Shown here: positions 9,273-20,860 of the stretch, piece by piece | How positions within the stretch are numbered: position 1 is the first letter of the stretch | Layout of the letters: every line of letters begins with the position of its first letter | Source: Ophiosphaerella korrae | Taxonomy: Eukaryota; Ascomycota; Dothideomycetes; Pleosporales; Phaeosphaeriaceae | Assembly: GCA_028456385.1 (NCBI GenBank) | Contig: JALNQF010000546.1 | Coordinates: forward strand, 1 to 23,942 | DNA: 23,942 bases | Direction: 5' to 3' | Position numbers and translations under genes: made by a program | The notes under the pieces: generated by a model | What the model was told of the DNA's origin: nothing | The model's input: the letters and a program-made list of their open reading frames with translations, nothing else | Database searches by the model: none

Positions 9273-9586
9273 TTATTTTCTCTTTTCCTAGACTTTATCC
9301 TAAAGACCTAAAGTAGAGCGTAGTTACTATAGTACTACTAGATAACTACTATAAGCTTATAGCGTAGTACTATAGACCTATTACGTTATTAAAGGAGTAG
9401 TAACGTAATACTCTATCGCTATAGTAATAGATAAAGCTACGTACTATATACTAGACCTCTAGTAAGTAATAGTAATAAAGTAAGCCTTACGCCTTAGCTA
9501 AAGTTAAAGGAAACCTTTAACTTAACTAGCTTTAGCTAGCCTAAGAATAGAGCTATACTTAAACTTAGGCTATATTAGGTATACTC
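9273..9586 (-). repeat. Element D internal segment 2, uninterrupted, with empty target site of element A
   Basis: 314 bp with no recognisable coding frame. The minus-strand purine run at 9287-9273 abuts the LTR. GTACT at 9332-9336 is the pre-integration state of the A insertion site. A palindrome at 9503-9521 has arms gttaaagg / cctttaac around aaa. No clear tRNA-primer site is seen next to the other LTR (9586 leftward). Confidence 0.8.
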
Positions 9587-9755
9587 TATAAGGCTAGGCT
9601 CTATACTACTAGACTAGATATAACTCTAAAAGAGGTATAGTATACCTAATAGGTATACTAAGTATAGAATAGTATATATATATACTAGGGATACTCGTAG
9701 TAGGCCTAGGGCTAGCCTATAGCTAGCTAAGAGTTACATAAAAGTACTTATAATA
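9587..9755 (-). repeat. Element D LTR copy 3 (169 bp)
   Basis: Begins at the mutated TA (9587-9588) and ends cttataata directly before the ATAGG duplication. Same length as copies 1 and 2. Confidence 0.85.
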
Positions 9756-9760
9756 ATAGG
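9756..9760. repeat. Right target-site duplication of element D (ATAGG)
   Basis: Second copy of ATAGG; C's integrase sequence resumes here toward higher coordinates. Confidence 0.85.
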
Positions 9761-12630
9761 CCTACCTATTAGTAATCTAATTTTAGAGTTAGCTAGGTAG
9801 TTCTCTAATTAGCTATACTAATATAGGCTTAGTTACTAACTTTATATACTAGCCTACTTTAGTAAGAAGTATTAGCTTAGGCTACTTACTCTTATTATAC
9901 CTAGAGTATTTTTTCCTTAAAGTAGGCTACTAGGTTACTATAGGCGTTAAGTAGCTTATTAGCTTATATACGTTAGTTATATTAAGCTAGGTTTAGTTAA
10001 TCTTTATTGTTTTTACTAGAGTATATACTACTATAAGGGTAATACCCTAGATCTATAAGAAATAGAGTTATCCTAATAGATATATTAATAGTATTATTTA
10101 GTTAGAACTTAGCTACGTATAGCTAGGCTACCTAGTTATCTTACGCGTAGTTAATATATTACCTTAGAAAGATCTCTAGGGCTTAATTTGCTCGCTTAGT
10201 TTAGCTATTAGTTTCTAGGTAGTATATAGTTAAGAGCTTTTACGTAATATAGAGGCGTTTATATACGTAGCGCTAAAATTAGCTAATAAAAGTTATCTCT
10301 CTATTAGATATAATATTTATTAAGACTCTATAAAGCTTAAAAATAGATATAAAATATTAGGTAGCTTCTTTAGGTTTTAGAGACTTATAGGGGAAGAAAT
10401 AGCGTCTTTTTATAAGGTAGTAGTAAATTACTAAGATATATTTATAAATCTAGCTACTATTTTTGCTAGTTAGTAAGGCTTAGATATAGTCTACTAAGAT
10501 ATTAGTCTAGAGTACGTAAGGAATTAGTATAGGTTAGAAGTAACTAAGTTTACTATCTTGTAAGTTCTTTATATAGTAGTAGATTAGGTATATATTATAA
10601 AATTACTTAATAGCTTAAGGTATCTTAGGCTAATAATAGCGCTTATATATTAGATATAGCGTACTATAGGGTCCTTTATAGCCTACTAACTAATAGTTGT
10701 AGTATAAATTAAAGATTTAGTAGCGTAGATAGGCGTTTAAGGGGATATATAGACGCGTTTTATTAACCTAGAAGTACTTTTCTTTCTTTAATCTAGTAAA
10801 GCTAATATTAGTATATAAGAAGTAGTATCCTACTTTATAGAAGGCTTTTAATAGTTTTTATTATCTACTATCTATAGTAGTAAATATAGCTTAGGCTACG
10901 TAGTCTTCTAAGTACGCTATATCTAGTAATTCTTCTATTAGGCGTAGGTTAACAATATATAGTAAGAGTTCTAGATCTAGTTCTCTATTATAGGGTAGTA
11001 GAAAATCCTCTAGTAAGTTTACTAATTTTAGTTTTATTCTTATAATATAGTAAAGGTAGGTATATACTATAGTAGCTTATTCTAGTATAAATCTATCTAG
11101 CTTTTATAGGTCTACAAGGCTTAGAGCGTAAATTACTATATCTAGTATAGGTTTTACGCCTAAGGCTAGGACTTAAGGGCTTAAGATAATTTAGTTAGCT
11201 CCTAATACTTGTAGATTAGAATTGTCTATAGAGTAGTCTTGTAGTTAATAGCTTAGGGCGTCTATAACCTTGTTTATATTGCTAGGTGTGTATTTAATAT
11301 AGAAATTAAATTAGGATAGGAATAATAACTAGTATACCTAGTAGTAATTAAGCTTTTTAGTTATTATAAAGGTTTCTAAATTATAGTAGTCTATTATAAC
11401 GTAGATTATATATAGACTACCTATAAGCTCTAGTTTCTATTCTTTAAATACTTAGATTATAGCTATAAGTTCTAGGTTATAGATATTATAATTATATTCT
11501 ACTAAGGTATATTTTTTTAAGAAGAAGCTAACTAGCTATTAGATTCTATCTTAGTTTAGTTAGCTTATTACTCCGCCTAAGGCCTACTTAGAAGCGTTAG
11601 TTTAGATATAGATTAGTTTTAAGAGGTTAAAGTAAAGTAAAACTACTCTTAGCTAAAAAGTAGCTTTTAGTTTATTAAAAGTATCTATATATTCTTAGGT
11701 AATTATAAAAGGCTTGTACTAAGTTTTTTAAAAAGGTAGCCTATTACTTTTAGTAGGTTTAGTAATAACTTTAGACTTAATTAACTTAGTAAGTAGTAGG
11801 GTAAAGCTTAAGTAATCTTTAATAAAGCGCTAGAGAAATCTAGTATAGCCTAGAAAGGCTAGGACTTCTTTAGTAGTCTTTAGTATTTCTTACTCCTAGA
11901 TAGCTTTAACTTTAGAGGGATCTATTATAATTCCTTTATTAGAGATAATTATACTTAAAAACTTAACTAAAGTAGCTATAAGGATAGTATACTACTAAGC
12001 TAATCCTAATAAAAAGGGGCTAATAGCTAGTTAAGCTATTGTAGTAGTATACGATATATATACTAGTTATTATTACTTAAAGTTCTTCGCACTCGCTTAG
12101 AACTCGCTTAGGGTTATACTAAGTTGTATGTAGGGGAATATACTAGCCGATAGAGCTAGTACGCGCTAGTTACTTAGCCTAGTAGAGCTTGTCGACAGCG
12201 CTAAGCGTACCCTAATAGCTCCCCGCCCTAGACCCCTTATAGTAGCGTAGAGGCTAGATTTTTTAGGATCTACGTAAAAGCCTTACTCTTTTAGTCGCGT
12301 AAGTACTTTATAAACGTACTAGATATAGTCTATTTTATTATTAGAGTATATTAAGACGTTATCTATATATATAGTATAGAAGTTATCTAAATATTCTAGT
12401 AAGGCTAAGTTAATAGCGCGCTAGAAAGTAGCTAGTACGTTAGTAAGGCTAAAGAGTACTACCTAATAAGTATATATACTAAAGTAGGTAATAAAAGTAG
12501 TTAGCTATTCTAAATTTAAAGTAATACGTAAGTAGTAAAAGGCGTGTATTACGTTAAATTTAGAGAAAATCTTTACCTTATTTAGGTAGGCTAGTATTTC
12601 CCTAAAGAATAGAATAGGGTACTAGTCTTT

Positions 12631-12635
12631 AATAG
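12631..12635. repeat. Left target-site duplication of element B (AATAG)
   Basis: AATAG precedes TGTTACAGG at 12636 and recurs at 19666-19670. Joining across one copy restores ..NKSTIKD*YP in C's RT. Confidence 0.93.
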
Positions 12636-13063
12636 TGTTACAGGTGTAATAGAAGAAATCGAGATAGAGCTAATTAGTCCTAACTCGGGTGCTAACAAAG
12701 TATAAGACGAGTAGGGTAATAATCTTAATTAAGAGACTACACATAACTAGGACACCTAGGTTAATCTATAATCTATAGACTCTTAGTATTAATAGATTAT
12801 AGATTAGGGTAATCTACAATCTACTAGTCTTAGTAACTACAGATTATAGATTATAATAAGTATATAGTTAGTAGTAATATACATTATTAGGATAGTATTA
12901 GCAATTCAATCCCTTAACTATAGAACGCTAATACAAGATAGTTGTAAAACATCTTCTATTATTTATAGTTATTATAGATTACCTTACAAGCTTTTACTAT
13001 TACTTTATAATCTACTAATCCTCTCTATAAGTACCTATAGTTAACGACAAGTAGCCTATAACA
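12636..13063 (+). repeat. 5' LTR of element B (428 bp)
   Basis: Starts TGTTACAGG and ends CCTATAACA, keeping the CA end. 12636-12860 is a U3 unrelated to A; 12861-13063 matches A's 2060-2263. It is the same length as the 3' LTR. Confidence 0.93.
12762..12857. repeat. 48-bp tandem hairpin duplication in the U3 of element B 5' LTR
   Basis: Two units starting taatct at 12762 and 12810. Each reads taatctataatctat-like then its near reverse complement atagattatagatta, so each unit can fold into a hairpin. The same repeat is in the 3' LTR near 19364-19459. It occupies the place where A has its 53-bp duplication. Confidence 0.8.
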
Positions 13064-13124
13064 CCTTACTAATTTAGTTATTGCGAGAAGTGAAGTGTAA
13101 GTAATATATAGTCTAGCTAACACG
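13064..13124 (+). other. Leader of element B between 5' LTR and gag
   Basis: 61 bp, the same length and opening as A's leader (ccttactaatttag). No TGG primer-site start is present. The following ATA at 13125 is the presumed mutated start codon. Confidence 0.5.
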
Positions 13125-16100
13125 ATAGTAGAAAGTTTAACTAAATAATTAAGTAAAGCCTCTAGGAGTAGTCCTAAATTAGATAGTACAATATAGGAAA
13201 CGATTAAGGGTTGTCTTAACTAACTAATTAATAACAAAGAAGATATAAAAATAGTAATTAAAGCTATAGAAACGTAGAACAAGGAACTATAAGATTACGT
13301 AAAGCAAAATAAAGTACAAATTAAAGCTATTATAAAAGGATAAAACTAGATAGAACTAATTACCTAAAGACTAGAGATAAGTACGACAAAGAAACTACTA
13401 AAGATACCTGTACTTAAGAAGTTTAATAAAACAAGGGAAAAACTAAGACCCTTTATTACTTTAGCACAACTCTAGATAGATATATAAGTACTACACTTTA
13501 ATATAGAAGAAAAGAAGGTAATATATATTAGACTACACCTTAAAGAAGACGTAATAAGATAGTATAAACCTTACTAGATAGATTACACGATACATTCTCT
13601 AATAACCTAGAAGGATAAAACTAGAGCTATTTTTAGAAGTTACGAATACTTTACTAAATAAATAAGAGTAGTATTTAGAGATATAGATATTACCTAATAA
13701 GCTAAAGAGTAGCTAGAGAAGCTTATATAGAGTTAGAGTATTCCTAAGTATATATTATAGTTTAAATAACTATCGCAAAATATAGAATAGAATAAGTTAG
13801 CCTTAATATTACAATTTAAATAGGGACTAAACTCTAAGATCTAATACAAAATAATATATATAGAGAAACTATAAATACTAGAAGCCCTAAAGTAATAGGT
13901 AATACAAATAGATAATAATCTTTAAGAATAGAAGAAGAACAAATATAGAGGTTATATCTAGAACTATAACAAGGGAGACCCTATAATCCTTAATACTAAC
14001 AAGGATAAAAAGAAAAAGAAGAATAAAGACTTTACGTACTTTAACTATAGTAAACTAGGCTACTACGTAAAGAACTATAGATCTAAGTTAAAGAAGGATA
14101 TAGTATACTATAAATATAGAAAACTAGAATACTTTGTAAAAGACTATAGAAGTAAAGACCTAAAGAAAGAAACCTAGTTAAAGATAATAGAAAAGAAAAA
14201 GGAAGCACTACAAGTATAGGCTAAACCTTAGGAAAAGGTAGCTAGGAGCAAAGAAGTATAATATATAATACTTTATTAGACCTTTTATTATAATAATAAC
14301 TACTATATATATATTTCTAGTAAATAGAGAGTAGTATAGTTCCTATAGAAACAAAAATAAAGAGTAGCTACAATAAAAGAAAGAACAAAAGCTTAGCTAA
14401 AAGAGATAGCCTAAGTAATAGACTTACTAATAGAAGACTTAGAAGGAGAAGAGCCCCTAGTACTATTAATCTAGGCTAAAGGACTAGTACTAGATAAAGA
14501 GACTACTATAGCCTCCTCTAAAGGACTAAGAGGAAGTAAGAGATAAGTTAGTATAAGAAGAATAGAGTATACCTAGCTAATAATATATAGTTATAATAGC
14601 TATATAACAATAGATATAGAGGAATAAAATAAAGAATAGAGATTTATTTAGATATACTTAATAGTTATAAGTATAGAGGAAGCGTACAAAGACTAAAAAA
14701 AACGTAATCCTAAAGAAATAAAGTTTATACTATTTTAAGAATAGATAAAGTAATATATAGTTATAGTAGGAAGGATACTTATACTAAGAGAATAGTAATA
14801 CCTTGTAAAAAAAATAAGATAGATTAATAAAGCCTATATACTAAGAGTACTAGTAGTATACTATATCTTAACAATAGATATACTTAGTAAAAGCAAATAC
14901 TAGAAAGGGGATAATAAAATAATAGACCTAAAATATCTAGTATACTTTAAAGTATTATAGATATTATACTTAGACAAGAATTACATTATATATAGAAACC
15001 CTAAGGTAAATAATAATATATAGCCTATAAGAAGAAGAGGCTATAATTATATAAGAGTAATTCTAGTAGAAAATATCTAAGGATAAAAAATAATCCTAGA
15101 AGATAGATACCTAGTAGTAAGACCTAGATCTAAATTAACTAAGAAATACGTCTAAGGAAGACTATAGTATAAATATACAAATAATAAATACTTAAAATAT
15201 AAAGAATATAAACTTAAAACAGGACTATAGCCCTAAAAAGATAGATAGTTTAACAAATTACTAAAGTAAGAAAAGCTAGAAGGTATAAGAGGCCTATATA
15301 TTACAAAAATAAGTATATACTAAGAAAGGAAAGTATAATTAATAATTAATAGTAGAGCTACAAAGAACTTTATATTAAAAGAATTTGTAAAAATACAAGG
15401 AATAAAATATATAACAAAGAGGTACCTTTAATAATTAAGTACGATTAAAGGAAAACTATTCTAAGAACCTATATAGTTCGAGACAGTACCTTTAATACTT
15501 AGATTAGAAGGACTAGAGATTAAAAACATAGTTATAGACATAATAATAATTAATAACAAACAAGATATAATATTAGGTATACTATAGTTATAGATAACTA
15601 ACTTATATATTAATTAGAGAACTAGAGAAATTAGTTACAATAAAATAGACATATTAAAAGCTAACATAAGTACTCGCAAAAGAGAATTCTCTAAAGAATA
15701 TAAGAAATAAGAAAAGTAGCTTATAGAGCTAGAAGATTACCTTCTAGAATATTAACTATAGGACTTAGCGATAGAACTAGAAGAAGGTAAAAACGTAGGA
15801 TAGAGCCTAGTTTATTAAAAAACAGAAGAGAAATCTAAGATTAAGTAAGCGTTTATCTAAAGCGTAATAAAGAAAGGATAGATAAAAGAGTCTAAATCCT
15901 TAGTAGTATATAGACTTATATTTATAGACAAAAAAGAGATAAATAATAAGAGACTCTACGTAAACTTTAGGAAAACTAACGCAATTATAAACAAGAACTA
16001 ATATCTACTACTATAAATAGATAGAATATAAGATAGACTACAAAGAATAAAAATCTTTATAAAACTAGATATCTAGAACGCCTACTATTAGATTAGAATT

Positions 16101-18557
16101 AAAAAAGGCAATAAATAGAAAATAGTATTTAGAACATAGTATAGACTATATAAATATTTAGTTATACTATTTAGCTTAACAAACGTACTAGCAGCATTCT
16201 AAGAAAGAATTAATATAGTACTAAGAGAGTACTTAGATATATTTATATTTGTATACCTAGATAATATCCTTATATTTTTAAAAATAGAGGAGGAACACGT
16301 ACAATATATATATAAAGTACTAGAGAAACTAGTAGAAAACAAACTATTTCTTAAGATAAGAAAATACAAATTCTATACAAAGAAAATAGATTTCCTTAAA
16401 TTTATTATTAAACTAGGAAAAATTAGTATTAACCTAGAAAAGATTAGATTAATTAACAAATAGCTAACACTAAGAAACTTAAAAGAGATATAACAATTTT
16501 ATAGATTAGCTAACTTTTACAAAAAGTTAATAGTAAGATACTCTAAAGATATAAAGCTAATAACAAGACTTATAAAAAAAGATACACTATTTAAATAGAT
16601 AAAAGAATGCGATAAAGTATTTAATAAGATTAAGAAGAAATTTATAGAAAACCTAGTTATTAGAATATATAACCTAGACTTACTAGTAATAGTAAAAATA
16701 GATACGTCTAATTTAGTCTATAGAATAGCACTAACGCAAGAAAACCTAAAGACTAAAAAAGAATACTTAGTTAAGTACTTCTCTAAAAAGATAAAGATAG
16801 TAGAACTTAACTACTTAATTTATAACAAAGAGATACTAGTAATCTACAAAGTATTTAAATAATAGAGAGTATACCTACAAAGAGTAAAATATTAGACAAG
16901 AGTCTATATAGACTATAAGAATCTTATAAGATTTATAATAAATAAAGAATTGTTATAACGCTATATAAGATAGTAGAAATTTCTATTAATATTTAATATA
17001 GAAATTATATATACAAAAAGGAAAGACAACTAATTTATAGATACCTTTAGTAGAAGACTAGACTTATAGAAAGAAGTAAGCGCTACTAGTATAATTCTAA
17101 TTAAGAATAAAGAAGGATATTTAGTCCTAAATATACCTAAGATAGCTACAATACTCGAAAGAACAAGCAACAAGCTAGATAAATAGATTTAGAAAATAAT
17201 ACAAGAATTATCTAAAGAAATAGAGAAACTAGAAATCTAAGAAAGATTTATACAAACCTACAGAAGAATATATATTCCAAAAAAGATCTAGAGAGAATTT
17301 ATACAATAATTCTATAAATTACTAGTATATAGTTACTAAAGTATTAAGAAAATATTAGATAGATTACTATAAGACTACTACATTCTAAAAGTAAGATAAC
17401 TAGTAATAGAGGTACTACGAGACTATATAGAATACTATAAGAATAAATACAATAGACACGCACTATATAGAATATTATAACTAGTAGAAATACTAGAATA
17501 ACTATAGAGAGTTATTACAATAGACTTTATTACAAAGTTACTAAAATCTAAAGACTTAATATTAGGAGTTAAGTATAATAGAATCCTAATAATAGTAGAC
17601 AAGCTTATAAAGTATATATACTTTAGACTATATAAAGAAAAAAGTAAGATAAAGGTTACTATATACTAAGTTCTAGGAATAGTAATTAGTTAATATAGAC
17701 TACTAGATAAGATTATTATAGACAAAGACGTACAATTTATATTAAAACTATAGGGAATAATAACAGCGCAATTAAGAATATAATACGCAATATCTATAGT
17801 ATACTAACTACAAATAGATAGATAGTTAGAACAAATAAATTAGATAGTAGAATAATACTTAAGATACTACCTTAACTATAACTAGAATAATTAGGTATAG
17901 TTACTACCTATAGTATAGTTAGTATACAATAGTATAAAGAATATAGTAATAGGAGTATTACTTTTCTTTACAAACTATAGATTTAAGCCTAATATATACT
18001 AGATACTAAAGAATTAGATATCTTAGTTACTAAAAGGAGAAAACTTCGCTAATAGACTTAAAAATATACACAATTAACTAAGATAGAATATAGAATTCTT
18101 ATACGATTATATAGTAAAGTACTACAACAAGAAGTATAAGAAAGGACCTTAATTTAGAAAAGGAGAAAAAGTATAGTTAGTATAGAAAAATATTAAAAGC
18201 AAGCAACTAAGTTTAAAATTAGACTACGTTAAGATAAGACTATACAAAATTAAGAAAAAAGTTACACTAGTTATATTTAAACTAAAACTACTAAACAAGA
18301 TAAAGATACACCTAATATTCTACGTAGCTTTACTAGAACAAGTACTATAGAATATAGAACTACTAGTATACAAAGTAGACACGTATAGAGAATAAGAAAA
18401 ATAGGAAGTTAAAGAAATCTTATAATATTAGTTCTGTAATAGAAGAAACTACTACTTAGTAGAATAGATAGGAATAAACGAAAAAGGATAACTATAGGAG
18501 AAAATATAGGAACTAGAAGATAATCTTAATTACTCTAAGAAATTAGAAGAGTTCTAA
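13125..18557 (+). pseudogene. gag-pol: Element B gag-pol polyprotein, RIP-inactivated
   Basis: A single frame of about 1811 codons, co-linear with A. Zinc knuckles start at 14037 (YFNYSKLGYYVKNY) and near 14109, with Cys codons now Tyr. The protease motif has DSGAT turned to NSRAT (15348-15356). The RT box YLDN is at 16254-16265. Integrase catalytic Asp is at 17523, Asp at 17721 (IDKD) and Glu at 17829. The chromodomain is at about 18408-18554, followed by TAA at 18555 in the same place as in A. Many TAG/TAA stops are present and the domain landmarks show no frameshift. The shared loss of RT Asp and knuckle Cys in A and B shows the same mutation type at the same vulnerable codons. It does not show a common inactive ancestor. 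Confidence 0.88.
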
Positions 18558-19237
18558 AATTAAAACCTTCTAGAACACCTAGTAGTAAACTAAGAGAACT
18601 AACATTACTAATAATAGATAGAGAGATAATAGGGACGTCTAGCGTAGGACCTACTATAGTAATACTAAACGCCTTATCTAAGTCTAGCTTAGCTTCTAGA
18701 GCTACTAACTACTTAGCTAATTTCTTATTATTTAAGGCCTTTATCTTATAAAGACAAGAGAGATAAGCTTAATTCTCTACTAGCTTACTCTACGCAAGCT
18801 CCTAGATACGCTTATACTTAGCCTTAGCCTCTATAATTTAAGATAGTAATTTCTCTTAAGTCTAGTTAATAGCTTTCCCTATTATTATTAAGCCTAGACG
18901 CAAGAATAAGTATAATAAACTTATACTTAGAAAGAGAAACACTAGATATATTATAAGAGCTATATATATTCGTATAAATATACGCTTTATAAGCTCTACT
19001 ATTATTTATAGAAATAATATAAAGAAGAGACTTAGGGTTTAATTTAGGAGAAGTATAACAAGAATAAAGAAATATTTTAATACTATTACGTAATACGTAA
19101 TTAGTAAGGAGATAGTAACAACGTATAGATAAAATAGGTATAAGGGAAGATAAAGAACTCTATATTAATAAGGAAACTAGACTAATAACTCTAGCTCTAG
19201 GACAGGTAAACTAGGACCTACCTAGGAGGGGAGATAG
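18558..19237 (+). pseudogene. Post-chromodomain C-terminal extension of element B, unknown function
   Basis: Counterpart of 7755-8407, in the same frame as pol, readable to the 3' LTR and further into it. It shares NQNLLE, RPLSYKD, RETLD, NILILL and INKETRLITL with A, with mostly third-position differences. The Gln-rich, basic composition is kept. A reading on the opposite strand also seems open but is not supported (see rejected items). Confidence 0.55.
19224..19234 (+). promoter_or_regulatory. Polypurine tract of element B
   Basis: aggaggggaga, three bases before the 3' LTR, equivalent to 8394-8404 in A. Confidence 0.8.
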
Positions 19238-19665
19238 TGTTACAGGTATAATAGAAGAAATCGAGATAGAGCTAATTAGTCTTAACTTAGGTACTAACAA
19301 AGTATAGGACAAGTAAGGTAATAATCTTAATTAGGAGACTATATATAACTAGGACACCTAGGTTAATCTATAATCTATAGACTCTTAGCATTAATAGATT
19401 ATAGATTAGGGTAATCTATAATCTACTAGTCTTAGTAACTATAGATTATAGATTATAACAAGTATATAGTTAGTAGTAATACGTATTATTAGGATAGTAT
19501 TAGTAATTTAATCTCTTAACTATAGAACGCTAATACAAGATAGTTGTAAAATATCTTCTATTGTTTATAGTTATTATAGATTACCTTATAAGCTTTTACT
19601 ATTACCTTATAATCTACTAACTCCCCTTATAAGTGCCTATAGTTAACAATAGGCAGCCTATAATA
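19238..19665 (+). repeat. 3' LTR of element B (428 bp)
   Basis: Matches 12636-13063 at full length. Its CA end is mutated to TA. The core shared with A begins at 19463. Confidence 0.93.
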
Positions 19666-19670
19666 AATAG
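19666..19670. repeat. Right target-site duplication of element B (AATAG)
   Basis: Second AATAG copy; C's RT N-terminal part continues toward higher coordinates. Confidence 0.93.
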
Positions 19671-20860
19671 TAGATTTATTTAGCTTATAGTAGTTTACGT
19701 AAACTTATAAGCTACTATTTAGTTTAGCTATAATTAGTAAGTTATTCCTAGCTAGGAAGCTATATTTACTAATAAAGCCTTTACCTTCTATTTCTTAGAT
19801 ATATTTCTAGATTACTTTATCTTATTTTCTAGTAAAAAGTAAAGTTTAGCGTCTAGGATTTTTATACTAGGCTTAAAAGTAATTTCTAGGTTATATAGCC
19901 TATAAGGAAGAAGTTCTTTAGTAGCTTTTTTATTAAAATAGAGTATTAAGTCTTAATATAGTTAGAGTAGTTCTATAGATATAATATCTTTAAGCTTTAC
20001 TATAGGTAGTAGCCTATAAAATTATACATAATCTACTTCTTTAGCTACCTTATAGTAGTACGCTAGTAGTAGTATTCTATCTAAAGTAAGTACTATAAGC
20101 GTATATCTACTTCTTTTAGTAAAAGCCTTAATTATATAATAACTAATAGTTTAAATATCTATTAACAAGTTCTATTTATACCTATTAAGGTACCTACTTA
20201 GGAGCCCTATAAGGGTAGATAATAGTTTAAGCGCTAGCTTCTTTAAGGCTATAGTAGAGTAATATCTAAGCGCGCTATAGTATACTACTAAGGGAATTTC
20301 GTTAGTTATCTAGTAGTATTATTAGTAGTAAATATTAGGGAATAATAATATTCTATTATAGTAGTTAAGTTTAATAGTATACGTCTTACGCTATAAAAAT
20401 CCTAAAATAAAGTTAAATTAGTCTATATTTTTAATAATATAAGTAGAGGTCTATTTAATATATATACTTACTTATAAGTAGAACTTAACTTAATACGTAA
20501 TAGACTTAGATAGAGAACGATTATATCTTTTATAAATAATAAGTTAAAGTAGCTAGATAGTTTATAATTTTATAGTATTCTAAGTAAATTTTTAGTAAAT
20601 AAAGTTTATATTAGCTCTATTATTAGCTAGAGTTCTAACTATATAAGGTACTATAGAGTCTTTACTTAAGAAGCTAGTAAATAAGAATTAGTTTAGCTTA
20701 GCTTCTATTAGATTAGTTAGTAGTTTCTTATACTAGACTATCTATATTCTATAAGTAAGTATATAAGATATAGCTATACTAGGAGTTATACTTTAGTAGT
20801 TAATTATACTCTTCTAGTTTATATAATCTCTAGGTTAAGGCTTTAAGCCTAGGGAACGTT
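19666..20860 (-). pseudogene. pol: Element C pol, N-terminal part: aspartic protease and start of RT, with one frameshift
   Basis: On the minus strand the protease begins near 20640 with LANNRANINFI (family LxDSGAxxNFI; Asp lost) and ends with FNFILGFLW. A linker leads to ELLPYRLYNLEITF, the usual pre-RT motif LPxHRPxDH. RT starts with KGFISKYSFLA (family KGFIRPSSSPA) and VYVNYYKLNKST, and is then cut by B. Protease and linker read with codon 5' bases at 2 mod 3, RT at 0 mod 3. The change fits a one-base loss in the A5 run at 19834-19838 (T5 on the coding strand). This is the only clear non-RIP lesion I found in a domain of C. Confidence 0.8.

Larger units (their letters stand above)
1590..9755 (-). 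mobile_element. Element D: miniature non-coding LTR element (TRIM-like), tandem dimer, interrupted by element A
   Basis: With A and one GTACT copy removed, this is 1135 bp = 3 x 169-bp LTRs + 2 x 314-bp internal segments, exactly. LTRs are 1590-1758, 9104-9272 and 9587-9755. Internals are 1759-1822 plus 8854-9103, and 9273-9586. LTRs start TG (or TA after RIP) and end TA (from CA). A purine-rich run on the minus strand abuts the LTR at 1759-1776 and 9273-9287, so I orient D on the minus strand. No coding frame is apparent, so it must have moved using proteins of another element. LTR-internal-LTR-internal-LTR arrays are known from TRIM/SMART elements and are explained by recombination between LTRs. 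Family identity is unknown. Confidence 0.8.
9756..12635 (-). pseudogene. pol: Element C pol, middle part: RT (most), RNase H, integrase up to the D insertion
   Basis: On the minus strand this starts mid-RT with KD*YPI (KDRYP in the family). It continues to the catalytic box FYTIYIDNVLIYSN at 12372-12337, where YIDD has become YIDN (12358-12360). RNase H follows at about 11640-11200 (TNASK..LGGVIS, YNYNIYNLELIAI, DALS). The integrase zinc region is near 10720-10620, its Cys and His mostly turned to Tyr. The catalytic core has Asp at 10489-10491, a second Asp changed to Asn (SNRE, 10303-10305) and IYYLETNS..TKQANQ near 10200. The integrase C-terminal part (VYKVSN, LKLDY) then reaches the D junction. 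The frame is constant with stops of RIP type. An inversion-free single frame and full domain order identify a Ty3/gypsy Pol distinct from A and B. Confidence 0.88.
12636..19665 (+). mobile_element. Element B: full-length Ty3/gypsy chromovirus, sister of element A, inserted in C's RT
   Basis: 7030 bp with 428-bp LTRs (12636-13063, 19238-19665), TSD AATAG and a polypurine tract at 19224-19234. The internal region aligns with A over its whole length at an offset of 10800-10803 bases. Only indels of multiples of three are implied between the domain landmarks I checked. The LTR 5' half differs from A. It appears more RIP-mutated than A. Confidence 0.95.

Noticed and set aside
9104..9755. 483-bp satellite DNA
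   Set aside because: The array begins and ends at LTR-like termini with a 5-bp target duplication and stops after exactly LTR copy 3, so an LTR element dimer explains it better.
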